From: Asterella californica
Taxonomy: Eukaryota > Streptophyta > Marchantiopsida > Marchantiales > Aytoniaceae
NCBI GenBank assembly: GCA_036924285.1
Contig: JAYKYS010000040.1
Span: 62,001-126,000, forward strand
Direction of reading: 5' to 3'
DNA length: 64,000 nt
In this document: one piece after another, positions 12,480-24,600 of the stretch
Layout of the letters: each line of letters opens with the position of its first letter
Position numbering within the stretch: the first letter of the stretch is position 1
Position numbers and translations under genes: made by a program
The notes under the pieces: generated by a model
Seen by the model: the letters and a program-made list of their open reading frames with translations, nothing else
Database searches by the model: none
What the model was told of the DNA's origin: nothing

Positions 12480-13044
12480 TGTTTTGATCTTTATCCAGAG
12501 TTAGGTGGAGGGAGAGCTACCACTACAGGTCGAGAAATAAGAGCTAAGAAGGGTTGTAGAGATTGCGTTGACGGTAGAGGTCCAACACTTAGAAGAAGGT
12601 ATGTCGTTCACATTGCTGATCCTACTTCTGAAGCTACTATAGCTACTCGGATCTAGCAGTTGGAGCAATAGATAGCTAGTATGGCTATTGTTCAGTCGAG
12701 ATCCGGTTCGGAGGTTGGTACCTCTACATTTTATGGAGGAGAACTAGATCCGCATGAGTTTATTTGTAGTGCAGCGTAGATAGATGCATCAGTGACAATT
12801 ACTCAAGGAACATCATGTGCTCTAGAGCTCCAAGAAGCATCAATGGAGTTGGATCTACATAGAGGGAGGACAAGTAGACTAACTAGGCTTCCTTAGTGAT
12901 TTACATTATCAAAGGCGCTTAGGACCTCTTCTATGGTTCCTAGCCGTTCTACTGATGACGTAGATCAGTTAAGGACACGGACATTACACAGTGGAGCAGA
13001 GACGAGTCAGCTTTCGAGATCCACGGATGCAAGACATGACACAT

Positions 13045-15422
13045 TGTTGAAGATAATGTCGTAATACATGTTTTTCTGTCTAGGAAATACACTGGGTATA
13101 TGGTTGTGTAGAGATATGTGGCTGAAATAGTTCATCTCTAGATCTTGGTCGTTCAACCCGAGTGCTTCTATTACAATTGAAAGATGTCTAGTATCTCTCA
13201 ATCAAATTTTGTATCCAAGTTTATAAGCTAATCAAGTCCTAATGCAACTTGCCGAACACCTTGATCTCTTAAATATTTCTAGCAAGATAAAGCATACATG
13301 CCTCAAGGCAATACTCAGTTCACACATAGCACCAACGGTGGCTGTACCTGGTAGCTTCGAAATCCAAACAACGGCCTTTGATTCACCACGACTCTTTTCT
13401 CTTTTGCCACATAGAGCTGAAATCAACTCCACACCTTCACAATGTCGAGTTGTATGCTGGTATGGAAGTCCCAACAACAACTCTTCCCAATTTGCTCGAA
13501 AAGAACAAAAATGTGACAATAGTTTTGACAGAAATCTGAATCTGCTAATAATAGAAGCTTTTCCAAACTTTGAGACCGCGGTTCTCTTAAAATTTTGACC
13601 TTCACAAGAAGTTTTATTGGACCCCTCACTCTTACCTTGAATAATTTTCAGGTCAAAACCTCAATCCAACTCTCAGATATGGACCAAACTTTACTCTGTG
13701 CTAACTTAAGAACTTTACAGACCCATGTAAGTTTGATCCAAGACCTTGAATAATCTATTCAACCATTCAAGATGAAACTTTCCAGATATCTTACTGATAA
13801 GGCATTCCTCAGTTCTGGAAAGTTTCATTCAAAAATTCGATCCATAACTCAAACAATAGCTAATCTTTCTTAACTGTCACAGGTCGCAACATCCGTCTCA
13901 TGATGTCTAATAACAAAAACTTCTCTGAACTTTGAGACATCAATTCCTCAAACTGATCGATCAATGATGATATCTTGAATAATCTATTCAATCATTCGAG
14001 ATGAAATATTCCATATATCTTATTGATAAGACATCTCTCAATCTTGGAAAATTTCACTTAGAAATTCGACCCAAAACTTGAGCAATAGCTAATCTCCCTT
14101 GATTGTCACAGTCCACAACAACTGTCTCATCACGTCTGCACTCTTCAACTTCAATCGCGTAATTGACAGACCAGAACGATAAGAGATCGATGAAACTTGA
14201 TATCAAAACGACCAACCTCTCTTCAGCTCTCCAATCCAACTCATAGATCCTTAAAACTCCTCATAAATCTCTCGGAACAACCAAAAACTCCTTCTATTCA
14301 ATCGATCATAACGTCAACAATCCTTTATGAAACCGATCAATTCTTCAGCCCAGACTATAGCCTCGGTAGAGAGCTTTCAAACCATATCCTTTTTTGCTCG
14401 AATGGCTTTCCGAAGCTTCTTGAAATCATAGAAAATGTTGAGAGGATCAGCTAAAACATCATTGGTCCAAAAGTAGACCAATGAGAGCAAAAAGAACTTC
14501 AATTTTGTCCTTTCTTCACTCAACATTTTCCTCTAGAATGAATTTTTACACCTAAGGATACACAAGACATCAACAAGACTAGAAGAAATCAGAAAACCCT
14601 TCAGACATGTCAAAGGATTCTTTACGGTCCGTAACTACTCAGAAGCGCTCAACCAAAATGGAACAATTGAGTCGCATACTAATACAAAGTCAATACTACA
14701 ACCTGAAAATGATCTACAATGAAAGATATGACAAAAGAAATGGCGAAGCTATCACTCGATTGAAATACTCTTCTCCAAAATTTTTCACGATCCATGCCTC
14801 ATGGTTGATCTTTGGTCTGCAATGACATCGAGTATCGACCCAAAGGTTGAAAAGAACGTTCGCTGGATAGTTGAGATCTATTGTTTCTCACAACAAGATG
14901 TACACCGTCAGATCTCAAGTCTCTCTGTATGTAACAATCGAAAGGATCACCAGAAGTTGTAAGTCCATCACTCTTCTCATGAACTCGTCACCAAAATATG
15001 CAACTAATCATTGTCAAAAATGATCACGTGGATGCAATGAAGCTTGATGTGAAATGGATTCAAGAAAAGAAGATCCGGAGCTGGTATCAAACCTCCGTCC
15101 ATAACCACCACTCTCGCAGTTCTTCAGTTCTCCATGCAGACCTCTGATAATCCTCACGTGCCACTCGCTAAGAGAGAATGTCTTATGAACCCTCGACACA
15201 CCATTTTATACTCAAATGCGGCGACAAGGACCACTGAAATGAACACGTACAGATTGGTGACTTGGTACATTTCTCTATCGTATGATCATTTACACAAATA
15301 ATCACGATCGTGACATTCATCACACCGTTCAGCGAGTTATGCGATAAAGTTCACGAAGCATAGAAAAGAAACACATCCTAAGTTCTAGGAGAATTGCACA
15401 CTAGAGCCGTACCACAACAACA
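13045..15422. repeat. long direct repeat, copy A (TGTTG...CAACA ends)
   Basis: It begins TGTTGAAGATAATG and ends CCACAACA, giving 5-bp inverted termini typical of LTRs. Its first ~680 bp match 16,051-16,704 with moderate divergence (shared phrases include CTCTTTTGCCACATAGAG and CCACACCTTCACAA). No clear target-site duplication was found. Confidence 0.5.
13740..14130. repeat. internal tandem repeat, ~229-bp period
   Basis: Within direct repeat A, a block starting CTTGAATAATCTATTCAA and including GATAAGRCAT...CTCA...GGAAARTTTCA recurs once at about 229 bp spacing with obvious divergence. Confidence 0.6.
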
Positions 15423-15437
15423 ACGGCCACGTCTATC

Positions 15438-16050
15438 TTGCAGACCCTTTTATTTTCAACCACGGATATGAGGACGTTGGGAGTTAGTCCAGCCTCAATA
15501 TTTCAGATGACGGCTACACTTTGTGAGAAAGGGGATGTTGTGACCTCCAGTGCGGAGGTGATTGATAATGATTTGGTAGATTCCATAGACTCGAGGATAA
15601 GGATGACTATCAATGACACTTGGCAAGCAGTGGATGCTAGGATGGACAAGTTACCAACTAGATCGACGATTGAGCGTGCTAGGTTGACACGAGGTGTGGT
15701 GTTGTTGGACAACACCAATGGTGTCTTTTGCATAGTTGCACCTTCTGGGCAGGTGTATAGACCATAGAGAGTCTTGTTGGACTCTAGAGCGCAGCCCTTG
15801 ATGTTCGGGAAGACAACAACTATTGCTATGGACCTACATAATGCTGATATAGAAAGGTATCCTTTCTAGATTCAGACATCTCTCAGAGGATCGACGAGGT
15901 TGATCACATATATGACATGAACCATCCCACAGATTGCTCGATGATGAAAGCGAAGGTCATATTGACATGTGCAGAGTCTTATGACGTGATGGTTGATGGG
16001 GCGGTTTTTGTGTCCCGTGATTTTACAAAGATATCTTGATCTACTACTGA
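15438..16050 (+). pseudogene. retropepsin-like fragment of E8
   Basis: The first 330 bp form an open frame (to 15,767) ending in GVVLLDNTNGVFCIVAPSG. After its stop, the frame around 15,770-16,015 reads VLLDSRAQPLMFGK and later SYDVMVDGAVFVS, with several stops between. This resembles aspartic proteases of plant and algal retroelements, with LLDSRA in the place of an LLDSGA-type active site. Arginine for glycine and the stops indicate a dead copy. Recognition is from memory of the family, not from a search. Confidence 0.45.
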
Positions 16051-16704
16051 TGTTGTAGAAAATGATGTTACAAATAGATCTTTTTGTGCTCTATCTGAAA
16101 TACTCAGATCTCTACTATTTAACTGAAGTAACTCTATATACTGGAAGCATGACTTAATAGCTTCCCAACGATGCTAGCTATCCATCAATCCAACTGCCAC
16201 AACTTTATCTAGTACAACCGAAAGATGCTATAAGACCGCTCAATCTAAACTTGATAGAGTCTCAATATAATTTTGTTGCACTCTATAGTCTCCTAAGGAT
16301 TCTAGCAAGGTTAAGCATACATGCTTCAAAGATGGCGGTATCTAACAGCTCCGAGAATCTGAACAACGACATTTGGTTTATCGCGACTCCTTGCTCTTTT
16401 GCCACATAGAGATGAAATCAACCCCACACCTTCACAACGTTGACTTGTATGCTGACATGGCAATTTCAGCAGCAAACTCCTCCCCAATTGCTCAAAAAGA
16501 ACCTAAAGATGACAATAGATATGACCAAAAATTCGAACCCGCTAATAACGAAAGCATCTCTGAACTTTGAAACCTCAGTTCTCCCAAATCAGTCGACCAA
16601 TGGTGATCAAACTTCACAAGAATTTGTATTGGACCCTTCACTCATACCTTGAATAATTTTCACGTCCAACCTCAATCCAACTCTCAAATATGGATCAAAC
16701 CTTT
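16051..16704. repeat. long direct repeat, copy B (truncated)
   Basis: It begins TGTTGTAGAAAATGATG and follows copy A up to a point matching about 13,720, where the inverted repeat at 16,705 takes over. Confidence 0.55.
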
Positions 16705-16850
16705 CGTGCACTTATCGTCTTGTTACGTCAGCGGAAGCTCTTGCTCAGTAGGTCACAAAACTTACAACACTAACATGCAAACCACAATCACAAGTTAGCG
16801 TCCATGCCCCACTTGTCTTAAATCTGTTTGGTTCGGATCGGAGCCAGTGT
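16705..16850 (-). repeat. 145-bp inverted repeat, left arm
   Basis: The reverse complement (GGCTCCGATCC...GCATGGACGCTAACTTGTGA...CTACTGAGCAAGAGCTTCCGC...CGAAAGG) matches 20,583-20,727 over about 145 bp with scattered mismatches. The two arms enclose Gypsy remnant E7. Confidence 0.75.
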
Positions 16851-17225
16851 CCTGTTGCGCAATCTGTTAGTATGTAAACTACGCGTATAAATACGTTTTG
16901 CGCATAGTTGTATAGTTTGTGATGAAATGAGGTGAAAAGCCTTGCTCTTATGAGCTTAGAATGCTCTAATATTGCTCGAAGTCTCCAAGGTGTGCAAAAG
17001 GACAAGGTTGAGTCCTTTACATTCTTATTGGTCCACCAAAAAGTAGAGTTAAGTTGTCATCTTCCTAAGTGAGCACTTTAGGAGCAACAAGACACTTCCA
17101 GGAGGGATTTGGGAGATCAAATTTCACTCGATTTGGAGGTCCAAGGCATGCGTTATGGCCATTTGAAGTTCATAGAGTGATGGAAGTACATAACTTTCTC
17201 TTCTGAACTCAAGTCTAGCTCGGAG

Positions 17226-18209
17226 AAGGCTCTCTTTCGGATGCCGAAGCTACCGGAGACATGTGCCGAACTTTTGAAGCTAGCGGAGCAAATTGAGGAC
17301 GATGAAGTCCAGCAGCAGAAACCTTTCGAACAACGCAGCACGGACAAGTTTTAGAAAAAGAACAAGGGCTTCTAGCGACAATGGGATGGGGGTGAGAAGG
17401 ATCGGAAGGATACTTCTGCCTCGGCAGCAAAGCGACAGCCAACAGGATCGAAACCTAAGGGGTAAACACCTTAGAAGGGCAATGGCATTAAGTTTACTTG
17501 CTACAACTGTGGCGAGGCGGGCCATATTGCTAAGGGGTGCATGAAACCTAAGGTTAATAACTGTAGCATGAATGCGTTTGTTGCAAAGGACTTGTTGGAG
17601 GACCAGATGACTGTGACTTTGAGAACCACGAAGAAGACGTCGGGATTGATGTTTCTACAAGCTAAGGTTGCTAACCGTGATGTTACTTTTCTTGTGGACA
17701 CAGGAGCGACTCACTCCTTCATAAGTCCAAAGTTGGTGAAGAAGTTGGGCTTGTCTACCTCCAAGGCAGACAAGCCTATTCAGGTGCGTTTTGCCAATGG
17801 CAAGACGTACCAAACTTCTGAAGTGGTCTTGGACGTACGATTTGTGTGTGGGAAGTTACAGTTCACAAAGAACTTCATGGTGTGCGAGATGGATGATATC
17901 CATACGGTTTTGGGGAACACTTTCTTGGACAGGTTTGAAGTGGAACTTAGGCGGAAACCTTTAAGGTTAAACATTAGAGTTAGAGGGCGGAAGCTGAGAG
18001 TGAGGCTGATCCGAAAGGCGTGAAAAATTGACGACTTTGCGGTGAATTTGATCAAAGGCAAACAGATGGACTTCAACGACGGGTCATGTGTTTGATGCGA
18101 GTTGCAGATTTGATGGCGGGTGACAAACAAGAGAAAACATCAGGAGACGCGACTAAACTTTCGAAGGTGCTTCGTGAAGTGATTAAGGAGTTTGAGGATG
18201 TCTTGACAG
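17226..18209 (+). pseudogene. Ty3/Gypsy E7: gag zinc knuckle and retropepsin
   Basis: This is the C-terminal gag and protease of a plus-strand Gypsy element. The gag frame has a classical CCHC knuckle, CYNCGEAGHIAKGC (about 17,499-17,540), preceded by an acidic/Gln-rich stretch broken by TAG, TAG, TAA and TAG. The protease follows in frame from 17,541 to 18,023 with the canonical active site VDTGATHSFISPKL and the flap/ILGN-equivalent HTVLGNTFLDRF. Downstream, FEDVLT leads toward the RT domain but is cut at 18,209 by a solo LTR. On the far side the frame resumes as TDELP. Stops show that it is inactive. Confidence 0.8.
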
Positions 18210-19458
18210 TGTCGAGTTGAGAGTTTTCTTGGGAAGGGCGGAACCTTCTGGCTGTGATTTAACCGTGAAGGCTGTGTTGTGCTTACTCAAAGAAGCGTTG
18301 TCTTCTGGTTGTGGTGGATTACTCAAGGGATAGGCCTTTCAGGTTACAACAGAACACTATGACCACTCTACAGGTCTGTATGAACCTCTAATTCACTCAG
18401 AAGGTAAAGTTCAGGTCTAACTGATAGTAATAAGATCAGGCGGTGAACTTTAACACTCAAGAAGAGGAAAAATATGATGGTTCAGACTCCTAAACTTCTC
18501 TTACATGTAAATGAGGCCCCACTGAGCACACACACGAAGTTTCAGCTTGAGATCAAATTCTGACACCAAGATATGGACAGAAAAGTTCTGATCAAAGATA
18601 TTGCGACAGTTTCTGGTACTCAGTTAGCTATTTCGACCTATAACAGAAAATAATTTCGATCACTTTTGAAGATTCTTACAGGATTTGGAGTCTACAGGAT
18701 GCTGAACACCCCTGTAGACTTCAGTGAACGCAACCACAAAGGTTTGAAGCGATTTCCTCAATTCTGCTGCAATTGACACTGAAAATCTCAAATCCAACAA
18801 AAGTGACGTAGTTTTGGCACAATCCGAACTTCAATTGGGCATAACTCCTTGTTTATTGATCCAAATCGATCAAGAATTTCACTGACAGTGCTTGGCTCGA
18901 CGAGCTCTATCTTCATGTGCTCTCAGATTTCACAATATCCTTACCAAATGCTCGAACTCTCCTTTAGACCTTTGTTTCTAATTTAGAGTTTTACAAAAGA
19001 CAAAAACTGACCAATGGGAGTTCATAGCTCCACTTGGTTGTCCTCTAGTACCCTAATCCACGTTGTAACTTAACTTCACTCATAGGCTACCACGCTAGCT
19101 CCCCTAAATTGCCAACGTAAAGCTTAAACTAGCTAAAACGACACGCAATCCTAAAAGTAAACTTAAACAAGCTAAAAAGCGTGCATGGGCAACACGTAAG
19201 TACAACCCATGAGCTTAAACCCTATCAACATGGTAAATCTAAGTTATGTACATTGAACATCATAGGCAAGTAAGAAGTCACCTGCACAAGCGCACAAATG
19301 CTTGAACAAGATAACTAGCATATTATCAACCTACTAGGACTCAAAACGTATAATACCCTCGAGAATCAACTTCTCTGAGGTCCTAACTTCACTCAGAGAG
19401 GCTAACTCCTGGCTAAGAGGTGAATCATTTACTATGTGAAATGATTCACATCACAACA
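18210..19458 (-). mobile_element. solo LTR of the E1 family inside E7
   Basis: On the minus strand it begins TGTTGTGATGTGAATCATTT and ends CTCAACTCGACA. It follows the E1 LTR throughout, including GGTTCCGCCCTTCCCAAG near its 3' end and the palindrome near its start. There is one LTR copy and no internal region. Flanks are ACAG (18,206-18,209) and ACGG (19,459-19,462), a 4-bp target-site duplication with one later change. Removing it rejoins E7 as ...EDVLTDELP..., which confirms both boundaries. Solo LTRs arise by LTR-LTR recombination. Confidence 0.85.
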
Positions 19459-20609
19459 ACGGATGAGTTACCTGCTGAGTTACCTCCAAGGCGGGTGGTG
19501 GATCATAAGATCGAGCTCTTGTTAGGATCAGAACCACCTTCCAAAGCCTCTTATCGACTCAATCAAGTGGAACTCCTTGAGTTGAAAAAACAACTCGGTG
19601 AACTATTAGCGCGGAGATATATTCAAACCAGTAAGTCATCTTATGGAGCCCCAGTTCTTTTCGCAAAGAAGAAGGATGAGAAGTTATGACTCTGCGTAGA
19701 TTATAGTGCACTCAATAAGGTGATGGTGAAGAATAATTATCCTTTTCAAGGATAGACGATCTCTTTGATAGGCTAGCAGGCGCAAAGTACTTCAGCAGGA
19801 TCGACTTGAAGTCAGGATATTATCAGATCCGGATCGCTGATCCAGATGTTGAGAAGACCGCTTGCCGAACTAGATACGGATCGTTTGAATTCGTTGTGAT
19901 GTCATTTAGACTCTGCAACGTCCCTTCGACGTTCACTACATTGATGAATACAATTTTTCGTGAGGAGATGGATGAGTTTGTCATCGTTTACATAGACGAC
20001 ATCTTGATCTACTCCAAAACCTTGGAGTCGCACGCGGAGCAGCTAAGGGTGGTGTTGACGAAGCTGCGAGAGCATAAGCTGTTTGCCAACATTGACAAGA
20101 GTGAGTTTGGTTTGGAGCGCATTAACTTCTTGGGACATGTCATTAGTGCAGAAGGAGTCGGTCCGGATATGCAGAAGGTGGACGCGATTGTGACTTGGGA
20201 GCCTCCGACTACAGTGAAAGGAATGCGGCGATTCTTAGGATTGGCGCAGTTCTACCGCAAGTATGTGAAGGGGTTTTCATAGATTGCGAAGCCGTTGACG
20301 GACTGGACGGGCAAAGACGCACAGATAAGTTGGACCAAGGAGGTGGATGATGCGTTTCAGACGATCAAAGCCATTTTGTCAAAGGCGTCAGTATTGAAGC
20401 TGCCGGAGTTCAACAAACCATTCGAGGTGCACACCGATGCGAACGACTATGCGATTGGCGGAGTGTTGGTGCAGGATGGAAAACCTGTAGCGTACAAAAG
20501 CAAGAAGTTATTTGGGACGGAGAGTCGATGGCCGACTCACGAGAAACAACTATTGAGCTTGATGATTAAGGAGACGGTCCGGCTCCGATCCGGATCAAAA
20601 CTGAGATAA
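19459..20609 (+). pseudogene. Ty3/Gypsy E7: reverse transcriptase and start of RNase H
   Basis: The RT reads from TDELPAELPPRRVVDHKIEL through SSYGAPVLFAKKKDEKL, then TGA at 19,687-19,689, a broken LCVDYSALNKV stretch with a likely indel, then MKSGYYQIRI and the catalytic YIDD (FVIVYIDDILIYS, near 19,990). TAG at 20,280 interrupts the connection to KPLTDW. RNase H starts with VHTDANDYAIGGVL and is lost at about 20,583, where the right arm of the inverted repeat begins. Integrase is absent. This is a conventional Gypsy RT, distinct from the FLDD-type RT of E1-E4. Confidence 0.85.
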
Positions 20610-20727
20610 GGTAAGTGGTGCATGGACGCTAACTTGTGATTGTGTTTGCAGGTTAGCGATGTAAAGTTTGCGACCTACTGAGCAAGAGCTTCCGCTGGCG
20701 CAACAAGGCGGTAGGTGCGCGAAAAGG
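20583..20727 (+). repeat. 145-bp inverted repeat, right arm
   Basis: It matches the reverse complement of 16,705-16,850 (see left arm). It begins inside the E7 RNase H frame at GGCTCCGATCC and runs through GCATGGACGCTAACTTGTGA to CGAAAAGG. Confidence 0.75.
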
Positions 20728-21386
20728 AGAGCACGGTCAGATTGAGACCAAATTCAGTCTGTAGCTTGTAGCTTGTCAGTTGCTGAAGCGTTGACTCCAA
20801 ATTTCACCACTGGATGTTTTGCGAATTGGACGCAATGGCGATTTGAAGACGGAGGAGTACAGAAAGCTTTCAATATAGAGTAGCAAGTTCGTAGATTTAT
20901 GGAGGGTGATCCGAACGGTCAAATCGGCTGAAATTTCCTGAATAGTGAGTTTACTTTGTGAATTGCTGGCACAGGAAGTTTAAGTCCAAGTAGACGGTTC
21001 ATATCGGCGATGAAGCTTCTGTTCTGAATCCGAGATTACGAGTACGTGTGAGTTTCTGAGAATTTGTATTAATTGTGGGAGGAGATCTAACCGTCAGATC
21101 TCTCTGAAATTTGACCTGGAAGTACAAATCTTATTATTCTACCTACGTGGCAAGTTTGAGAGAAGACTGAGTTGTAGATCTGAACCTATCATGTGTGAAA
21201 CTTCGCTGCTTTTTCTGTTGAGTTGTATCTGACAACGATATCTAGTCTAGGTCCCGAGACTTGTTAGTGACAATTGGCAGAAAAGCATTCGGTGTGACAT
21301 TTGGAGAGAGTGTACTAGACATAGACAGGACTATAACGATCTGCGTAGTGATCGTATCATGTGGTTGTCAGTCTCGCACTCAACGT
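20728..21386. other. no gene recognised
   Basis: This non-coding stretch lies between the inverted-repeat arm and the left end of E4. It may be LTR-derived sequence, but I found no second copy in the window. The last four bases, ACGT (21,383-21,386), are the candidate target-site duplication of E4. Confidence 0.4.
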
Positions 21387-23139
21387 TGTCACGACGAGAA
21401 TCTTTCTTGGAGAGGGTGGACCTCCTGATTGTGATCGATCAGAGAAACGACCAAAAGAAAAAACAGGTTGCTGCTGACGATGAGATCTCAAAACCCTACT
21501 TCTTGCCGTCACCAATTACAAGCCAAACACTCAAACAGACACCCAGCAGACACTCAGACGCACAGATAGATCTTTCAGGATTCAGAATAACTTTATTTCA
21601 GTGCCGGCTGCACCATCAATTTCTTCAAGTGTAAAGAAAATCTCTCTCTCTTCCTCTCTTGTGCGTCTCTCTCTCCAAGTCCACCTCAATCTCAATCTAG
21701 TAGGTGAAATTCAGGCCCCTGACTCTTATTCCTCTCCTTGCGTCAACCTCCCAACTGAAAACTCCCAGAAATTTGATTCAAAAACGATCAAAAGTCTCTC
21801 CCAGGTCTTCGCTCAATAGACTATCTCTTGTTCGTTTAGAGGGTAGCTCGACCTCCAATCTGTATATTTCATAAAGTTTTTGCTCCTGAACTCTTGTCTA
21901 TCCCTTTGCGTCGATCTCCTCACTGAATTCCCTCAGAAATTTCATCTCCTCAACCCCCCCTCCAGCTTCTCCTGCGCGTCCTGACGGCTCTCCTTCTCTC
22001 TCTGTAAAAAGTCCCTTATCTCTCGCGGCCGCAGGTTAATTAACCTAAAAGGTAAGTCTCCAGCTAAGCTGCCCCCCTTCTGTCCTTATAAATAGAACTA
22101 CTTATCACAAGCAGGCCCTTAGCTAAGCTGCCCCTTTGCTATCCTTACGTACAGAACCTTAATTACTAAACCAACTCCTTTTTTAATAAAAGCTTCATAC
22201 CTGTCTTTACAAAGCCGACCCCTTCATTACTAAAGATCTCACAGCTTTCATTGTCATTGCTAAGCTGACTCGATGATTAATTAATTGATTAACAAAAGTT
22301 TCTCGTGCTCTTGATGCCATCTTGAATATACCACAAGTCATCCAATGTAGGTTGAAACCCATACACTTATGGGACTGCCCCACAAGGCTTACAGCCCCCC
22401 ATATGCGCACCAGGTATCTCCTATGGTATATTCACGATGGCATGCGGAGGCTTAGGTCAGGAAGCCCACGATTAAGAGAGATATCGATCTCCCGCTCCTA
22501 GATATGCAGGATGTGGCTGCATATCCAACATAGACTCCCTTCCAGGAGATCAACATGCCGGAATAGGAACCAGAGGCCAGGGGGAATTGATTCTGAGACC
22601 ACTTTCTCCCTAGGCAGGCGCCCTATCACGGGATGGCCTTTGGTTCCGTTCTAAAAGGTTAAAATTCTGTACATATGCTTTTACTGAAGAAGATTTTCTG
22701 TAAAAGTCTTTACTAGCTTTTCCTATGCTAACTTCTCTATACAACTCCGTTTTTAATGAATAAGGAGTCAAAACTATAGTATTCATGAACACCTACACAC
22801 TCACGCTATCAGATTCAGAGTTGGATTCACGAGCCAGAATCGACGGATTTCCTTCTTTCGTCTATTTCTCAGTCTAAAATTTGTGCTAACTATTACTTAA
22901 AACACTTTCTATCAAAACTGGAAGTATGAAGTCGCTCTCCTCGTCGAGCTCTGCATTCTGATGTCTTTCGACTCCTTCAGGGTGATATTCCAATCCAAGC
23001 TAAGGGGCAGCTTGTCAAGCATGGCCCCAGCTTAGCTCCTACCCAGCTTGATAAGCTAGGGTGCAGCTTCCCGAACAAATGCTGGTTGAGTGTCTTCTGA
23101 AGTTCTGTTTCATCATGTGGAATGTCACGCACTACGACA
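21387..23139 (-). repeat. 3' LTR of E4
   Basis: On the minus strand it begins TGTCGTAGTGCGTGACATTC directly after a purine-rich tract (GGAGGGGATGAA). It ends ...CTCGTCGTGACA at 21,387. The final ~55 bp parallel the E1 LTR end (ACCTCC-type CTGATTGTGAT versus CTTCTGGCTGTGAT, GGGAAGG-type motif, GAGA). Length is about 1.75 kb. It contains several AGCTAAGCTGCCCC-like pieces. The opposite LTR lies outside the window. Confidence 0.65.
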
Positions 23140-23206
23140 TTCATCCCCTCCAAACCTGCATAATCCTCCGGTATGTGCCAACTTTTCCACTAGTCTCTAT
23201 GGTTCT

Positions 23207-24600
23207 CTAAATTACCACATCGTCCTCTACGTCTTCTTCTGATACCAGATCTGTATCTGCATCCATCATCTGATCTGACTCCAAAAATTCATCTAGCTCA
23301 ATGGATTCTCCCCTTTTTCTAAACAACTTGATACGCTTACCAACAACAAGAAGTCTTAAAGGTGTACCATCGAGCTCCCGTAAAGAGTAAGTAGCATTCT
23401 GATGCACTTCTAAGACAACATACGGGCCAAACCACCTCCTAGAAAATTTCCGAACCATAGAGTGCTGATTCTCTAACGTACTGTCATATACTAAAACCCA
23501 ATCTCCAGCATGTATGGGCTTCGGTCGGAGCCTGTGGATCTTGTCAAAACTGTCCTTGTTCTTGAGACGGGCCTCTTTCAGTTTCTGTTGAGTCTCTATA
23601 AGATCCTCCTCTCTATGTTCCAACTGCCTGATTCGAAGTGCAAGAAGTTGTACATGATCCATTTCGTCTTCCCACGGTAAAGTAGCCCATGTAGGAAAGT
23701 CCTCCTCTGCCGGCATAATCGGTTTTTGACCCAGCATCAGTTCAATGGGCATGTACCCGGTAGTAGTGCAGTGAGTCGACCTGTCAGCTCATAGAGCAAA
23801 AGAGAGCAACCTAGGCCACTGTCTATGCCTACCATCACATGCCTTTACCAGAGCTTGAACAATTGATGGATGTCCTCTCTCGCTCTTACCAATCTCTTCC
23901 GGATTCATGGCAATAGTGAGTTTGAGTTTCACTCCGTGTTGGGCGAAGAACTCCTTCGCTTCCGTACCACGCAACTCTCCTCTGTCTTCACGCAATCTCC
24001 TTATAGATCCGTACCTACAGATAATATCTTCAAGGATAAACCTACATATCCCTTCTGTGATCTTCGTCCTCAGAGCTCGTCCTTCCACAAAGTTGGAGAG
24101 GTCTTCTTGAGCCAACACCAAGTACCTCATACCTCATAACCTAGGAGGCATTGCTACCAAATCGAGAATCCATTGAAAATAGATACTGGGTGGATAGGTT
24201 GATACCAGGCCATCCTTGTAACGTACCTTTGAATAAAATTGACAGTGCAAGCATGAACTCACAAAGTTCACCACATCTTGATAAAGTCCTCTCCACCAGT
24301 ATCTCTTCTTCAACTTTGTATAGGTAGTCCAAGCTCCTCGATGTCCGGCCCACAAGGTGTCATGAAACTCCTTCATCAACTGTTGCTTGGTCTGCATATC
24401 GTCTATAACTCGTAAAAGTACTCCATCTCTTCTCTTTGGACGCTTCCAAAGAAATCCATCTCGCAACAAGTAATCATATGCCTTCCTTCTTACCTCTTTG
24501 AACTCTGCATCACTCGAACCCTCCCGTCTGTTTAAAAAACTCAGGAAGAATCCAATGTCACGTAACCTTCCCGTGTAGAACTCCTCTCTAAACGGTATCA
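23207..24600 (-). pseudogene. integrase of E4, three in-frame pieces
   Basis: This is the integrase end of E4 pol. From 24,600 it reads IPFREEFYTGRLRDIGFFLS, the HHCC zinc domain (FHDTLWAGH...CLHCQ), the catalytic core (first Asp in WILDLVAMPP, second in LREDRGEL, Glu in IGKSERGH), and the GPY/F-type C-terminus (RRWFGPYVVLEV). An acidic tail ends at 23,207. Two TGA codons, at 24,134-24,136 and 23,789-23,791, replace tryptophans present in E2; the frame is otherwise intact. The upstream RNase H of the same element is at 48,507 onward, displaced by the insertion of E6. Confidence 0.85.

Larger units (their letters stand above)
12480..16704 (+). mobile_element. decayed LTR-retroelement remnant (E8)
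   Basis: A gag-like stretch near 12,700-12,850 reads STFYGGELDPHEFICSAA with frequent stops. A protease remnant lies at 15,438-16,050. Between and after them are two copies of a long non-coding repeat (13,045-15,422 and 16,051-16,704). Either the repeats are LTRs of a shrunken element, or two insertions of one repeat family split the gag/protease remnant. The right side is cut by the inverted repeat at 16,705. The boundaries are approximate. Confidence 0.45.

Noticed and set aside
22025..22043. NotI (GCGGCCGC) and PacI (TTAATTAA) sites within 19 bp, like a cloning linker
   Set aside because: They sit in the middle of the E4 LTR, with no vector sequence on either side. The second site is part of a natural palindrome AGGTTAATTAACCT.
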